Shown here: one piece after another, positions 54,971-63,247 of the stretch
Numbering within the stretch: position 1 is the stretch's first letter
Layout of the letters: every line of letters begins with the position of its first letter
Assembly (NCBI RefSeq): GCF_041154485.1
Contig: NZ_AP028669.1
Coordinates: 3,534,001 to 3,598,000, forward strand
Length of the DNA: 64,000 nt
Direction of reading: 5' to 3'
Source of the DNA: Variovorax sp. V93
GTDB taxonomy: Bacteria > Pseudomonadota > Gammaproteobacteria > Burkholderiales > Burkholderiaceae_C
The notes under the pieces: generated by a model
Seen by the model: the letters and a program-made list of their open reading frames with translations, nothing else
Told to the model about the DNA's origin: nothing
Database searches by the model: none
Program-made: the position numbers and the translations under genes

Positions 54971-56533
54971 TCAATGCGCGCCGGCTGCGGCGTCGCCGCC
55001 GGCACCGCCGCGCTGCGGCCTGGCCAGCCACACCAGCGGAATCAGCAGCAGGAACAGGATCGCCGACGCATAGAAGATGTCGTTGGTGGCCAGCATGAAC
55101 GACTGCTGGTCGACGATGCGGTTGATCTGGCCCATCACCTGCTCGGTACTCAGGCCGCTGCCCGCCAGCCCCGACATTGCGCTGGCCGCGGCGTTGTTGC
55201 CCTGGTTCACCGACTCCGCGAGCTGCGCGTGGTGCAGCGCCGCGCGGTTCTCCCACAGCGTGGTGGTGATCGACGTGCCCATGGCGCCCGCGGTGATGCG
55301 CAGGAAGTTCGACAGCCCCGACGCGGCCGGTATGCGGTCGGGCGTGAGGCCCGAGAGCGTGATGGTCACCAGAGGTATGAAGAAGAACGCCATCGCAATG
55401 CCCTGGATGATCGTCGGGATGATGATCGTCACGAAGTCGGCCTGCGTGTTGAAGTTCGAGCGCATCCACAGCACCAGCGCAAACACCAGGAACGAGAACG
55501 TGGCATAGCGGCGCGGATCGATCTTGGCCACCGTGAGCCCGACCACCGGCGAGAAGAAGATCGCCAGCAGCCCCACCGGCGCCATGATCATCCCCGCCTG
55601 CGTGGCGGTGTAGCCCATCCATTGCTGCAGCCACAGCGGCAGCAGCACCACGTTGCCGAAGAACAGGCCGTAGGCCACGGCCGTGGCCACGGCGCCCGAC
55701 CAGAAGTTGCGGCGCTTGAACAGCGAGAGGTCGACCACCGGATGCTTGTCGGTCAGCTCCCAGATCAGGAAGAAGGCGAAGCCGACCACCGCGATCACGG
55801 CCATCGTGACGATCTCGGGCGAGTGGAACCAGTCGAGCTCCTTGCCCTTGTCGAGCATGAGCTGCATCGAGCCCACCCACAGCACCAGCAGCGCCAGCCC
55901 GATGGCGTCGATCGGCACCTTGTGCGTGCCGCTCTCACGATGGCGGTAGAGCGCCCAGGTGATGCCGGCCGCGACGATGCCCACCGGGATGTTGATGTAG
56001 AAGATCCACGGCCACGAGATGTTGTCGGTGATCCAGCCGCCCAAGAGCGGCCCCATCACCGGCGCGACCAGCGTGGTCATCGACCACATCGCCATCGCGA
56101 GGCCCGCCTTGGCGCGCGGATAGCTCGACAGCAGGAGCGTCTGCGACAGCGGGATCATCGGCCCCGCGACAAAGCCCTGCAGCGCGCGGAACAGGATCAG
56201 CGTGGTCATGTTCGGCGCCAGGCCGCACAGCAGCGAGCTGATCATGAAGAGGATCACGCTGGCCATGAACAGGCGCACCTGGCCGAAGCGCTGCGTCATG
56301 AAGCCGGTGAGCGGCACCGCGATGGCGTTGGCCACCGCGAAGCTGGTGATGACCCAGGTGCCTTGCGTGGTGCTCACGCCGAGGTCGCCCGAGATGGCCG
56401 GCAGCGACACGTTCGCGATCGACGAATCGAGCACGTTCATGAAGGTGGCGGCCGACAGCGCGACGGTGCCCCAGATGCGGGCGGCGCCCTCGAGCGGCGG
56501 ATGCGCGACGTAAGCGGGAGCAGCAGTGGCCAT
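54971..56533 (-). CDS. DHA2-family MFS multidrug efflux permease, EmrB-like
   Basis: A 520-residue, 14-helix major facilitator of the EmrB/QacA type. Marks are LDSSIANVSLPAISGDLGVS (motif D1), WVITSFAVANAIAVPLTGFM, RFGQVRLFMASVI (motif A), RALQGFVAGPMIPLSQTLL and PLLGGWITDNISWPWIFYINIPVG (motif C region). It works with the membrane-fusion protein and outer-membrane factor encoded upstream to expel hydrophobic toxic compounds across both membranes. It is the last gene of the marR-OMF-emrA-emrB operon. AGGCAAAGCC precedes the ATG. The drug range cannot be told. Confidence 0.92.
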   Translation of the reverse strand: MATAAPAYVAHPPLEGAARIWGTVALSAATFMNVLDSSIANVSLPAISGDLGVSTTQGTWVITSFAVANAIAVPLTGFMTQRFGQVRLFMASVILFMISSLLCGLAPNMTTLILFRALQGFVAGPMIPLSQTLLLSSYPRAKAGLAMAMWSMTTLVAPVMGPLLGGWITDNISWPWIFYINIPVGIVAAGITWALYRHRESGTHKVPIDAIGLALLVLWVGSMQLMLDKGKELDWFHSPEIVTMAVIAVVGFAFFLIWELTDKHPVVDLSLFKRRNFWSGAVATAVAYGLFFGNVVLLPLWLQQWMGYTATQAGMIMAPVGLLAIFFSPVVGLTVAKIDPRRYATFSFLVFALVLWMRSNFNTQADFVTIIIPTIIQGIAMAFFFIPLVTITLSGLTPDRIPAASGLSNFLRITAGAMGTSITTTLWENRAALHHAQLAESVNQGNNAAASAMSGLAGSGLSTEQVMGQINRIVDQQSFMLATNDIFYASAILFLLLIPLVWLARPQRGGAGGDAAAGAH

Positions 56534-56563
56534 TGGCTTTGCCTCGGGTTCCGTGGACGGCGA

Positions 56564-57907
56564 TCAGCCGGGATGGGATTGCGAAGCAGCCTGCGCCGCA
56601 GCGCCGGCGGCGGCCGCGGGCACGGCGGAGCGCCCCGCCGCCGCAGGTGCCGCAGAGGCGGCCGGCGCGCCGCGGCCGAGATTGGCGGCCACGATGCGGT
56701 CGACTTCGGCGTCGGCACCCTGGTCGAGCTTGCTGTAGACCTGCGTCTGCGAGATGGCGGTGGGGCGCGGCGCGTCGGCCAGCATCTTGCCGCTCTTCTG
56801 CGAGATGTCGATCTCGGCGTCCATCGAGAGGCCGATGCGCAGCGGATTGGCTTTGAGCTGCTCCGGATCGAGCGCAATGCGCACGGGCACGCGCTGCACC
56901 ACCTTGATCCAGTTGCCGGTGGCATTCTGCGCGGGCAGCAGCGCAAAGGCGCTGCCGGTACCCACGCCCAGGCCCGCGACCTTGCCGGTGTATTCCACCT
57001 TCTTGCCGTAGACGTCGGCCCTGAGCTTTACGGGCTGGTCGATGCGGATGTTGCGCAGCTGCACTTCCTTGAAGTTGGCGTCGACCCACAGCTGGTTCAG
57101 CGGCACGATCGACATCATCGGCGTGCCGGCGGCCACGCGCTGGCCGAGCTGCACGGTGCGCTTGGCCACGTAGCCGTCGACCGGCGCCGGCAGCGCGACG
57201 CGCTGCGTGGCCAGGTAGGCCTCGCGCACCTTGGCGGCGGCGGCCAGCACGCTCGGGTGCTGGGCCACGCTGGTGCCCTCGGTCAGCGACTGGTTGCTGG
57301 CCAGCGCTTCGCGCGCGGCCACCACGCCGGCCTGCGCGGCGGCGAGCTGGCTCCTGGCGTTGTCGAGCGCCGTCTCGGCATGGTTGAGTTCTTCCTTCGA
57401 GACCGCGCCGTTGCCCGAGAGCGCGCGGCGGCGCTGCAGGTCGTCCTGCGCCTTGGCGATGTCGCTCTGCGCCTTGACGATGTCGGACTGGCGCAGCGTG
57501 ACCTGCGCGGCCAGCGATCCGTTGTTGGCGTAGAGCGTGCGCACCTGGCGCACCGCCTGCGCGAGCGCGGCCTCGGCCTGCTCGAGCGCCACCTTCGCAT
57601 CAGCGGGGTCCAGCTGCACCAGCGGCTGGCCGGCCTTCACGAAGTCGGTGTCATCGGCATTGATGGCCATGACGGTACCGCCGATCTGCGGCGTGATCTG
57701 GATCACGTTGCCCTGCACGTAGGCGTTGTCGGTGTCCTCGTAGTGGCTGGCCACCAGCCATTCGTAGAGGCCCCAGCCGCCGCCGGCAACGATCACCACG
57801 GCCGCCAGCGCGGTCAGGGCGCGGCGGCGCTTGCCGTTGCCGGCGGGTGCTTCGGGAGCTGCGGAAGCGTTGGCTGCAGCGGGCGTCGGAGTGTTGTTGT
57901 CGCTCAT
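56564..57907 (-). CDS. EmrA-like membrane-fusion (HlyD-family) protein
   Basis: A 447-residue periplasmic adaptor. The N-terminal region is cytoplasmic and Ala-rich. One anchor helix lies near residues 28-50 (ALTALAAVVIVAGGGWGLYEWLV). Then come a biotinyl-lipoyl-like half (NAYVQGNVIQITPQIGGTV), a long coiled-coil hairpin (about 95-210), and the second half with VDGYVAKRTVQLGQRV. A Pro/Ala-rich tail of about 60 residues follows the barrel domain. It bridges EmrB and the outer-membrane factor. It lies 30 bp upstream of emrB. Confidence 0.92.
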   Translation of the reverse strand: MSDNNTPTPAAANASAAPEAPAGNGKRRRALTALAAVVIVAGGGWGLYEWLVASHYEDTDNAYVQGNVIQITPQIGGTVMAINADDTDFVKAGQPLVQLDPADAKVALEQAEAALAQAVRQVRTLYANNGSLAAQVTLRQSDIVKAQSDIAKAQDDLQRRRALSGNGAVSKEELNHAETALDNARSQLAAAQAGVVAAREALASNQSLTEGTSVAQHPSVLAAAAKVREAYLATQRVALPAPVDGYVAKRTVQLGQRVAAGTPMMSIVPLNQLWVDANFKEVQLRNIRIDQPVKLRADVYGKKVEYTGKVAGLGVGTGSAFALLPAQNATGNWIKVVQRVPVRIALDPEQLKANPLRIGLSMDAEIDISQKSGKMLADAPRPTAISQTQVYSKLDQGADAEVDRIVAANLGRGAPAASAAPAAAGRSAVPAAAAGAAAQAASQSHPG

Positions 57908-57946
57908 GATGGAGTTCTTTCCGAAGACGAAAAAAGTCGGTTCAGT

Positions 57947-59425
57947 TCAGTTCGATGCGGACGGCGCGGGCGCCGCGGCGGTGGCGGTTGCCGGCGGCTG
58001 CCAGCCGCCGCCGAGCGCGCGCGCCAGGCCCACCTGCGTGTCGAGCGCGCGCGCGGCCAGATCGACCGCCAGCCGGCGCTGCGCGAGCACGGCGGTTTCG
58101 GCGGTCAGCACGTTGAGGTAGTTGCCCAGGCCCGCGCGGTAGCGCTGCACGGCGATGTCGTAGGCGCCTTCGGCGGCTGTCTGCGCGGCGCGCTGCTCGG
58201 CCTGCTGGCGTGCGATCGACTGCGCGCTCGTGACCTGGTCGGACGCGTCGCGCACGGCATCGATGACTGCGGCGTTGTAGCTCTCGATGGCCACGTCGAG
58301 GTCGGCCGACTTGCCGCGCAGGTTGGCGCGCAGCTTGCCGCCTTCGAAGATCGGCAGGCTGATGGCAGGGCCCACGCCCCACTGCTCGCTGCCCGACTTG
58401 AGCAGCTTGCCGAAACCCAGGCTCTGGAAGCCCGCGAAGGCGGTGAGGTTCACGTTGGGATAGAAGAGCGTCCTGGCGTTCTTCACGTCGCTGGTGGCGG
58501 CTTCGACGCGCCAGCGCGCGGCGGCGATATCGGCGCGGCGGCCCAGCAGGTCGGCCGGAATGTTGGCCTGCAGCGCCATCGGCTTGAGCTTCTCGAGCGC
58601 CGGCGGCTTGAGCGATTGCGATACGTTGGGCTGGCCCACGAGCGCGTCGAGCGCATGCTGTTGCAGCGCGATCTGCTCGTCGAGGGCTTCGATCTGCTGG
58701 CGCGCCTCGGGCAGGCCGCCTTCGCTCTGGCGCAGTTCGAGTCGGGTGTCCAGGCCAGCGGACACGCGGTCGCGCACGAGCTTGAGCGTTTCGTCGCGCT
58801 GGGCCAGCGTGCGCCGCGCCACGGCCAGCTGGTCGTTCAGGCGCGCCCACTGGAAATAGCTGCGCGCCACGTTGCTGGCCAGCAGCACGCGGGCGGCATC
58901 CGCATCGGCAGCCGCGGCATTGGCCGCGCCGATGGCGGTGTCGAGCGCGCTGCGGTTCTTGCCGAAGAAGTCGAGTTCCCAGCTGGCGCCGAGCTGCAAC
59001 AGGCCGATGTTCTGCGTGGAGCCGCCGAGCGGCGCCGGGTAGATGTAGTTGCTGTTGAATTTCTGGCGTTTCAGGTCGAGGTCGCCCTTGACCTGCGGCT
59101 GTAGCGCGGCGCCGGCGACGTCCGCCGAGGCCTGGGCGCGCGCAAGGCGGGCCTGTGCCACCTGCAGGTTCGGATTGCCGGCCACGGCCTGGTCGATCAG
59201 CGTGTTGAGTTGCGCGTCGCCAAAGGCGAGCCACCATTGGCGCTCGACGGTCGGCACGGCGGCGGCGCTGCGGTCCGCGGCAATGCCGAGCGACGAAGCA
59301 TCGCGCAGCCTGGCCTCGGAGCCGATGCCCGCCATGTCGGCACATCCGGCCAGCGCAGCCATCAGCAGCACGGCGGCAACAACGGGGGTGCGGCGCACGG
59401 CGCGCGCGGCAAGGGATTCAGTCAT
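57947..59425 (-). CDS. NodT/OprM-type outer-membrane efflux lipoprotein
   Basis: An outer-membrane factor of 492 residues. It begins MTESLAARAVRRTP, and the lipobox is LAGC in ALAGCADM. Two OEP repeats follow, with the usual WWLAFGDAQLNTLIDQA start and long helical hairpins (VRDRVSAGLDTRLELRQSEGG, RYRAGLGNYLNVLTAE). It forms the exit duct of the tripartite pump with the EmrA-like and EmrB-like proteins. GGAG lies 8 nt before the ATG at 59425. It overlaps the marR stop by 8 nt, so expression is coupled to the regulator. Confidence 0.92.
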   Translation of the reverse strand: MTESLAARAVRRTPVVAAVLLMAALAGCADMAGIGSEARLRDASSLGIAADRSAAAVPTVERQWWLAFGDAQLNTLIDQAVAGNPNLQVAQARLARAQASADVAGAALQPQVKGDLDLKRQKFNSNYIYPAPLGGSTQNIGLLQLGASWELDFFGKNRSALDTAIGAANAAAADADAARVLLASNVARSYFQWARLNDQLAVARRTLAQRDETLKLVRDRVSAGLDTRLELRQSEGGLPEARQQIEALDEQIALQQHALDALVGQPNVSQSLKPPALEKLKPMALQANIPADLLGRRADIAAARWRVEAATSDVKNARTLFYPNVNLTAFAGFQSLGFGKLLKSGSEQWGVGPAISLPIFEGGKLRANLRGKSADLDVAIESYNAAVIDAVRDASDQVTSAQSIARQQAEQRAAQTAAEGAYDIAVQRYRAGLGNYLNVLTAETAVLAQRRLAVDLAARALDTQVGLARALGGGWQPPATATAAAPAPSASN

Positions 59426-59954
59426 TTTTATCTCCACGGGCCGCCAGGGCCTGGGCGTTGTCGAGAATGCGGCGCAGATAGCCCTTGAGCTGCTCCCACT
59501 CTTCCCTGGTGAAGCCCGCCAGGTGCTCGTTCTGCACGCGGCTCAGCACATAGGGCACTTCCTGGGCGGCGGCACGGCCTTCCTCGGTGAGCTCGATGTT
59601 GACCACGCGCCGGTCTTCGAGCGAGCGCACGCGGCGGCACAGGCCCTTGGCCTCGAGTCGGTCGAGCAGGCGCGTCATGGCGCCGGCGTCGAGTTCGCAG
59701 GCGCGAGCCAATTCCGCCACCGTGGTCGCGGCACCGATATGCAGCTTGTAGAGAGGCACCCACTGCGGATAGGTCGGACTACCTGGCTCGCACATACGGG
59801 TTCCCACCGACTGGCCAACCGCGGTGACGATGCGCCGCATCAGGTAGCCGATGCTTTCCTCGGCCCTGTAGGTCTCGGCGCGATAAAAGTCGGCCGGCCG
59901 GGGCTCGGGCTCGCCGGACACCGGCGGGATTGGCGGGATATCTGCATCGCTCAT
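59418..59954 (-). CDS. MarR-family transcriptional regulator
   Basis: A 178-residue regulator. The winged helix-turn-helix is at about residues 75-130 (TTVAELARACELDAGAMTRLLDRLEAKGLCRRVRSLEDRRVVNIELTE reads in segments as the recognition helix and wing). It heads the efflux operon, so it is probably its repressor, released by pump substrates. The ATG at 59954 lies 7 nt after TAATAT, and there is no Shine-Dalgarno, so the mRNA is probably leaderless. The promoter spacer holds a palindrome that fits a MarR operator. Confidence 0.9.
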   Translation of the reverse strand: MSDADIPPIPPVSGEPEPRPADFYRAETYRAEESIGYLMRRIVTAVGQSVGTRMCEPGSPTYPQWVPLYKLHIGAATTVAELARACELDAGAMTRLLDRLEAKGLCRRVRSLEDRRVVNIELTEEGRAAAQEVPYVLSRVQNEHLAGFTREEWEQLKGYLRRILDNAQALAARGDKND

Positions 59955-59961
59955 GCTCAAA

Positions 59962-59993
59962 ATATTAATTGTCATGGCAATTATTGTCAAGGC
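59962..59993 (-). promoter_or_regulatory. marR-efflux promoter with operator in the spacer
   Basis: Minus strand: -35 TTGACA (59985-59990), spacer of exactly 17 bp, -10 TAATAT (59962-59967), ATG 7 nt later. AATTGTCATGGCAATT (59967-59982) is a 16-bp palindrome with one mismatched pair lying in the spacer. ATTGTCA-n-GGC occurs twice 15 bp apart (59968 and 59983). This is the best consensus promoter in the window. Confidence 0.85.
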
Positions 59994-60017
59994 CGCCTTT
60001 GCGACGGCAAGGGTCGG

Positions 60018-60023
60018 TAGAAT
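60018..60023 (+). promoter_or_regulatory. -10 (TAGAAT) of the ABC exporter gene, leaderless spacing
   Basis: TAGAAT is followed by 7 nt and the ATG at 60031. No Shine-Dalgarno is present. The divergent marR promoter is only 28 bp away, so MarR might affect it. Confidence 0.55.
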
Positions 60024-60030
60024 CCGCGGC

Positions 60031-61815
60031 ATGGCTTCCTCCCCCCTGTCTTCACCGGCCAAGGGCTCGCCCCGATCGCTGTCGGGCCTGAGCCCTTTTC
60101 TCCGGCCCTACCGCGTCCAGATCGCCCTGGCGGGCATTTTTTTGGTGATGGCGGCCATCACCACGCTGGTGTTTCCTATCGCATTGCGCAGCCTGATTGA
60201 TGGCGGCTTGATCAGCGCGGACAAGGGCGCCCAGACCATGGCGCTGCGCGAGCACTTCGGCGCCCTCTTCGCGGTGGCCGTGGCGCTCGGCCTTTTTTCG
60301 GCCGCGCGCTTCTACACGGTGAGCTGGCTCGGCGAACGCGTCACGGCCGATCTGCGCAACGCGGTCTACGGCCATGTGCTGCGCCAGAGCCCGGCCTTCT
60401 TCGAGACCACGCAGACCGGCGAAGTGCTGTCGCGCCTGACGGCCGACACCACGCTGGTGCAGACCGTGGTCGGCTCGTCGCTGAGCATGGGCCTGCGCAA
60501 TGCCGTCATGGGCGTGGGCGCGCTGGCGGTGCTGGTGTGGACCAATCCCTACGTGATGGTCCAGGTGCTGGGCATCCTGGTGCTGGTGGTGCTGCCGAGC
60601 ATGTGGTTCGGCCGGCGCGTGCGCAAGCTCTCGCGCGCGAGCCAGGACCGGGTGGCCGATTCGAGCGCCATCGCGGCCGAGGTGCTCAATGCGATTCCGG
60701 TGGTGCAAAGCTACACGGCCGAATCGCGCGAGGCCGGCCGCTTCAAGGCCTCGACCGAAAACGCCTTCAAGACCGCGGTGCGCCGCACCAAGGCGCGCTC
60801 GGTGCTGGTGGCCTTCATCATCATCGCCACCTCGGCGGCGCTGCTCTGGGGCCTCTACCAGGGCACGCAGGCGGTGCTGCGCGGCGACATCACGGCCGGC
60901 CACCTGGGCCAGACCGTGGTGTACGTGGCCATTCTTGCCAGCGCGACCGCAGTGCTCGGCGAGGTCTATGGCGACCTGCTGCGCGCAGCCGGCGCGACCG
61001 AGCGCCTGATGGAACTGCTGCATGCCCCGGCGGCCATCGTTTCACCGCCCGATCCGGTGGCTGCGCCCATCCCGGCGGCGGGCAGCGCGGTCAAGCTCGA
61101 AGCGGTGACTTTCCACTACCCCTCGCGGCCAGGCACGCCGGCGCTCAAGGACTTCAGCCTCGACATCGCACCCGGCGAAACGGTCGCCCTGGTGGGATCG
61201 AGCGGTGCCGGCAAGAGCACGGTGTTCCAGCTGCTGCTGCGCTACTACGATCCGCAGTCCGGCCGCCTGCTGCTCGACGGCGCGCCGCTGGCCTCGCTCG
61301 CGCTGCCCGAGCTTCGCACCCGCATCGGCCTGGTGCCGCAGGACGCCGTGATCTTCTCGGCCAGCGCCTTCGAGAACATCCGCTACGGCCGCCCCGACGC
61401 CACGGCCGACGAGGTGCATGCCGCCGCGCGCGCGGCCTTTGCGCACGATTTCCTGCAGGCGCTGCCCGAGGGCTATGACACCTTCCTGGGCGAGCGCGGG
61501 GTGCGCCTGTCGGGCGGACAGCGCCAGCGCATTGCAATTGCGCGCGCCATTCTCAAGAACCCGCCGCTGCTGCTGCTCGACGAAGCCACCAGCGCACTCG
61601 ATGCCGAGAGCGAACGCATGGTGCAGGCGGCGCTCGAATCGGCCATGGAAGGCCGTACGACGCTCGTGATTGCGCACCGCCTGGCCACCGTGCAGAAGGC
61701 CGACCGCATCATCGTGCTGGACCATGGCGGCATTGTTGAACAGGGAACACACGCCACGCTGGTGGCGCAAGGCGGGGTCTATGCCCGCCTGGCCGCCCTG
61801 CAGTTCACGGCTTGA
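60031..61815 (+). CDS. ABC exporter, fused membrane and ATPase domains (MsbA/lipid-multidrug type)
   Basis: A 594-residue half transporter that would act as a homodimer. Six helices lie at about residues 30-325, with the coupling stretch RQSPAFFETTQTGEVLSRLTAD. The ATPase domain covers about 350-590: Walker A GSSGAGKST, Q-loop VPQDAVIFSAS, signature RLSGGQRQR, Walker B LLLLDEATSALD and switch IAHRLATV. It belongs to the ABCB/MsbA group (lipids, peptides or drugs). The ATG at 60031 is set by homology and by the -10 at 60018. It is divergent from the MarR operon. Confidence 0.92.
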   Translation: MASSPLSSPAKGSPRSLSGLSPFLRPYRVQIALAGIFLVMAAITTLVFPIALRSLIDGGLISADKGAQTMALREHFGALFAVAVALGLFSAARFYTVSWLGERVTADLRNAVYGHVLRQSPAFFETTQTGEVLSRLTADTTLVQTVVGSSLSMGLRNAVMGVGALAVLVWTNPYVMVQVLGILVLVVLPSMWFGRRVRKLSRASQDRVADSSAIAAEVLNAIPVVQSYTAESREAGRFKASTENAFKTAVRRTKARSVLVAFIIIATSAALLWGLYQGTQAVLRGDITAGHLGQTVVYVAILASATAVLGEVYGDLLRAAGATERLMELLHAPAAIVSPPDPVAAPIPAAGSAVKLEAVTFHYPSRPGTPALKDFSLDIAPGETVALVGSSGAGKSTVFQLLLRYYDPQSGRLLLDGAPLASLALPELRTRIGLVPQDAVIFSASAFENIRYGRPDATADEVHAAARAAFAHDFLQALPEGYDTFLGERGVRLSGGQRQRIAIARAILKNPPLLLLDEATSALDAESERMVQAALESAMEGRTTLVIAHRLATVQKADRIIVLDHGGIVEQGTHATLVAQGGVYARLAALQFTA

Positions 61816-61830
61816 TGGGCCGGCTGCAGG

Positions 61831-62304
61831 CTACTGCAGCGTTTCCTTGAGCGCCGCAGGGATGGGCAGGGCCATCACCGGAATGCCCTCTTCGAGCAGC
61901 GCCTCGGTCTGCTCACGGGTCGCCTGGCCGCGGATCCCGCGCTCTTCGGCTTCGCCGTAGTGCATCCTGCGCGCCTCGTCGGCAAAACGGTCGCCCACGT
62001 CCTCGGTCTTTGCGAGAACCTCGCGCACGGCGCGCATCCAGCGGGCCTCGGGAGATTGTTCGGCCGGTGCCTGGGCCTTGGCGGGTGCCGAAGATGCCGA
62101 AGCCGACGCAGCAGCGGCCTCTGCCGGCGCCTTCGCGTTGCCCAGGTTCAGGCGCGGCGCGCTCAGCAGCTTGACGATGCGCGTGTCGGCACACACCGGG
62201 CATTCCACCAGTCCGGCGGCCAGCTGGGTTTCGAAAGCTTCATTGGACGCAAACCAGCCTTCGAAGCCGTGGCCATGCGAGCAGCGCAGATCGAGAACCT
62301 TCAT
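61831..62304 (-). CDS. DUF1178 protein
   Basis: A 157-residue cytoplasmic protein of the DUF1178 family. The N-terminal part holds a CSHGHGFEGWF motif and CPVC near residue 36, which together resemble a zinc ribbon. An Ala-rich middle (about 60-85) follows, then a conserved helical C-terminus with VGDRFADEARRMHYGEAEERGIRGQAT. Function unknown. It lies 7 nt downstream of the Nudix gene and is the last gene of the nuoN-DUF2818-Nudix-DUF1178 run. Confidence 0.85.
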   Translation of the reverse strand: MKVLDLRCSHGHGFEGWFASNEAFETQLAAGLVECPVCADTRIVKLLSAPRLNLGNAKAPAEAAAASASASSAPAKAQAPAEQSPEARWMRAVREVLAKTEDVGDRFADEARRMHYGEAEERGIRGQATREQTEALLEEGIPVMALPIPAALKETLQ

Positions 62305-62311
62305 GCGCGGA

Positions 62312-62926
62312 TTATCCCGCGCCGCCTTGCGAAGCGGTGGCTCGCCAATCGAGTGACCATGCGCCCGAAAGAACGTTCTGCAGCCACAGCATGCAGGTCA
62401 GCGACTTGGCATCGGTGAGCGTGCCGTCGCGGCACCAGAGTGCAACTTCGGCCGGCGTGGCCGTGAACACGTCCAGGAACTCGCCGTGGTCGAGCTGCCG
62501 CTTGCCGAGCGACAGGCCGCGCGCAAAGTAGATGTGGATGATCTCGGTGGAATAGGCCACGGCCAGGTGCATGGCGCCGGCGTAGGCCCATTCGCTCGCG
62601 GTGTAGCCGGTTTCCTCGAGCAGTTCGCGCTGGCCGCACACCAGCGGATCTTCGCCCGCATCGAGCTTGCCGGCCGGAAACTCGACCATCACATGCCCGA
62701 CCGGATAGCGGTACTGCCGCTCCAGCACCACGCGGCCGTCGTCGAGCAGTGGAATCACCACCACCGCGCCCGGATGGATCACGTACTCGCGCGTGGCGCT
62801 GTGGCCGTCGGGCAGGCGCACGGTGTCGCGGCAGACCTGGAGGAAGTTGCCCTTGACCAGCAGCTCGCTGGCCGTGCGTTCTTCCTTCAGGTGCGAATCG
62901 GCGATGGGAGAAGTCATGTCGGTCAT
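62312..62926 (-). CDS. Nudix hydrolase, ADP-ribose pyrophosphatase-like
   Basis: A 204-residue hydrolase. The Nudix box runs from GKLDAGEDP through RELLEETGY and fits G-x5-E-x7-REU-x-EE-x-G-U. Upstream are the strands YVIHPGAVVVIPLLDDGRVVLERQYRYPVG, as in ADP-ribose pyrophosphatases (NudF). It would split ADP-ribose into AMP and ribose 5-phosphate. It overlaps the DUF2818 stop by 4 nt. The link with complex I genes is conserved in beta-proteobacteria. Confidence 0.88.
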   Translation of the reverse strand: MTDMTSPIADSHLKEERTASELLVKGNFLQVCRDTVRLPDGHSATREYVIHPGAVVVIPLLDDGRVVLERQYRYPVGHVMVEFPAGKLDAGEDPLVCGQRELLEETGYTASEWAYAGAMHLAVAYSTEIIHIYFARGLSLGKRQLDHGEFLDVFTATPAEVALWCRDGTLTDAKSLTCMLWLQNVLSGAWSLDWRATASQGGAG

Positions 62927-63231
62927 CCGTGCCTGTGCTTCATGAGGTAGCGCCAGGTGAACCCTGGAAAGGCCAGCACGATGAAAAGCGCGCCGGTCAC
63001 CGCATAGAACTCCCAGCCCTGCGGGGCGATCTGCCCTGCCCGGCTTTCGAACAGCAAGCCCACGCCGCCCGCGGCAAAGTACAGCACCACCAGTTCGGCG
63101 AGCCGCACTGCCAGCGGCTTGGGCCGCGTGGCCAGGGGCACGACGCCGAACAGCCGGTCGTTGCAGAACGGCAGGTTGGCCGCCACCAGCGCCACCAGGA
63201 GAACGACCCAGACCGATGCGGTTTGCGACAC
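62923..63231 (-). CDS. DUF2818 membrane protein
   Basis: A 102-residue inner-membrane protein with three hydrophobic segments (VWVVLLVALVAANLPF, LAELVVLYFAAGGVGLLF, VTGALFIVLAFPGF). The family DUF2818 is typically found directly downstream of nuoN in beta-proteobacteria, as here with a 16-bp gap, which suggests a link to NADH dehydrogenase assembly. Function unproven. Confidence 0.88.
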   Translation of the reverse strand: MSQTASVWVVLLVALVAANLPFCNDRLFGVVPLATRPKPLAVRLAELVVLYFAAGGVGLLFESRAGQIAPQGWEFYAVTGALFIVLAFPGFTWRYLMKHRHG

Positions 63232-63247
63232 CGTGGGCAGGCTGGGA

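Noticed and set aside
54860..59104. An uninterrupted 1414-residue reading frame on the plus strand opposite the efflux operon
   Set aside because: It is antisense to three clearly conserved genes (EmrB-like, EmrA-like, outer-membrane factor). Its product is Arg/Ala/His-rich with no domains. High GC at third codon positions removes stops in the opposite frame.
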